DNA of 64,000 bases from an uncultured Nitrospirota bacterium (GTDB lineage Bacteria; Nitrospirota; Nitrospiria; Nitrospirales; UBA8639). Each line of letters begins with the position of its first letter. Position 1 is the stretch's first letter. The notes below the pieces were generated by a model. That model saw nothing but the letters and a program-made list of their open reading frames with translations, had not been told where the DNA came from and did not search any database. The translations under genes were made by a program, and so were the position numbers. Of the stretch, positions 63,735 to 64,000 are shown piece by piece. The DNA lies in the NCBI GenBank assembly GCA_937139405.1, contig CAKZPV010000032.1:1-64000 (forward strand), written 5' to 3'.

Positions 63735-64000
63735 AGAGCAATCCAGCCTTCTCGATTCCGGATAGCCTGTTGCATCCAACCTTGGCCTGTGAACTGTTCT
63801 ACGATATCAACCTGATCTTCTTCCAAAAGTCCTGAAAGAAACAATTGCGTCGCAGAAGAGCGCAGTCTCAACAATTCATGCGAGATTTCAAGAATCGTCT
63901 TTCGGTCAATATTGGCCACAATGATTTCAAATGATTCCGAACCAAGCTCTTCGATTCGTGCACATCGAAAATCCAATTCTTCCCCAAAGCCATTGATGAT
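63707..64000 (-). CDS. prmA: Ribosomal protein L11 methyltransferase, C-terminal part
   Basis: The frame is open to the right edge, so the 5' end lies outside the window. The visible 97 residues match the PrmA C-terminus: SFEIIVANIDRKTILEI (the NI motif in the SAM pocket) and LFLSGLLEEDQVDIVEQF. PrmA methylates L11. The Leu-Ser-Gly-Leu-Leu-Glu-Glu-Asp-Gln pattern is specific to it. Convergent with the 63339 gene (28-bp overlap). Confidence 0.85.
   Translation of the reverse strand: MINGFGEELDFRCARIEELGSESFEIIVANIDRKTILEISHELLRLRSSATQLFLSGLLEEDQVDIVEQFTGQGWMQQAIRNREGWIALQFTVASSP

Noticed and set aside
1-64000. CRISPR arrays, tRNA, rRNA, intact insertion sequences
   Set aside because: None found by reading both strands; repeats seen are dispersed and not regularly spaced, and no transposase-like protein is encoded.

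Overview
The window reads as a chromosomal segment from a Gram-negative, autotroph-like bacterium, most likely of the phylum Nitrospirota (Nitrospira-type). The signs are outer-membrane and lipoprotein genes (BamA/TamA-like barrel, Slp, LEA-type lipoprotein), a SulP anion transporter paired with a universal stress protein, and dispersed long hairpin repeats of a type I associate with Nitrospira genomes. No rRNA or protein marker settles the taxonomy, so this is an inference. I see no tRNA, rRNA, CRISPR array or intact transposase.

Layout. 1-20 kb is mostly housekeeping. It holds a truncated membrane gene and a sulP-usp operon, each preceded by a copy of the same ~190-nt structured leader. Then come tpm, a fused metX-metW gene and metY (methionine by direct sulfhydrylation), a lytic-transglycosylase-like lipoprotein, an ACT-malic enzyme, an outer-membrane barrel, two receiver proteins and a YfdX-like secreted protein. 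After these lie two near-identical copies of an exodeoxyribonuclease III gene in a 1.24-kb direct repeat, flanking a P-II fragment and a HupE/UreJ-like fusion protein.

20-37 kb is an accessory defence island. It holds a higA antitoxin with a truncated higB, an MntA-HepT pair, a ParDE pair, a coupled unknown small gene, and a second nucleotidyltransferase/HEPN pair. A six-gene block follows: GHKL (MutL/MORC-like) ATPase, Z1 helicase, DUF4420-type PD-(D/E)XK protein, AIPR protein, C5-cytosine methyltransferase and convergent Vsr endonuclease. This matches the MZA-type restriction/defence systems. VapBC and a TauE/SafE transporter come after. Mosaic repeats (R1) lie in one orientation left of the block and in the opposite orientation right of it. 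A second repeat family (R2) is confined to its right side.

37-64 kb returns to core genes: a nucleoside deaminase, small membrane and lipoproteins, a kelch protein, a sterol-desaturase-family enzyme, a PD-(D/E)XK-like orphan, tex, a SWIM-SNF2 helicase, a B12-binding-type radical SAM enzyme, a cupredoxin/PNPOx operon, slp, a Sel1-repeat protein, an ABC-F ATPase, a geranylgeranyl-reductase-family flavoprotein, a STAS protein, an HtrA-like protease, mug, and the 3' end of prmA at the right edge.

The most unusual items are the duplicated leader, whose two copies keep the same stems through compensatory and wobble changes; the MZA-like block within oppositely oriented repeats; and the xth duplication with gene relics at its edges.
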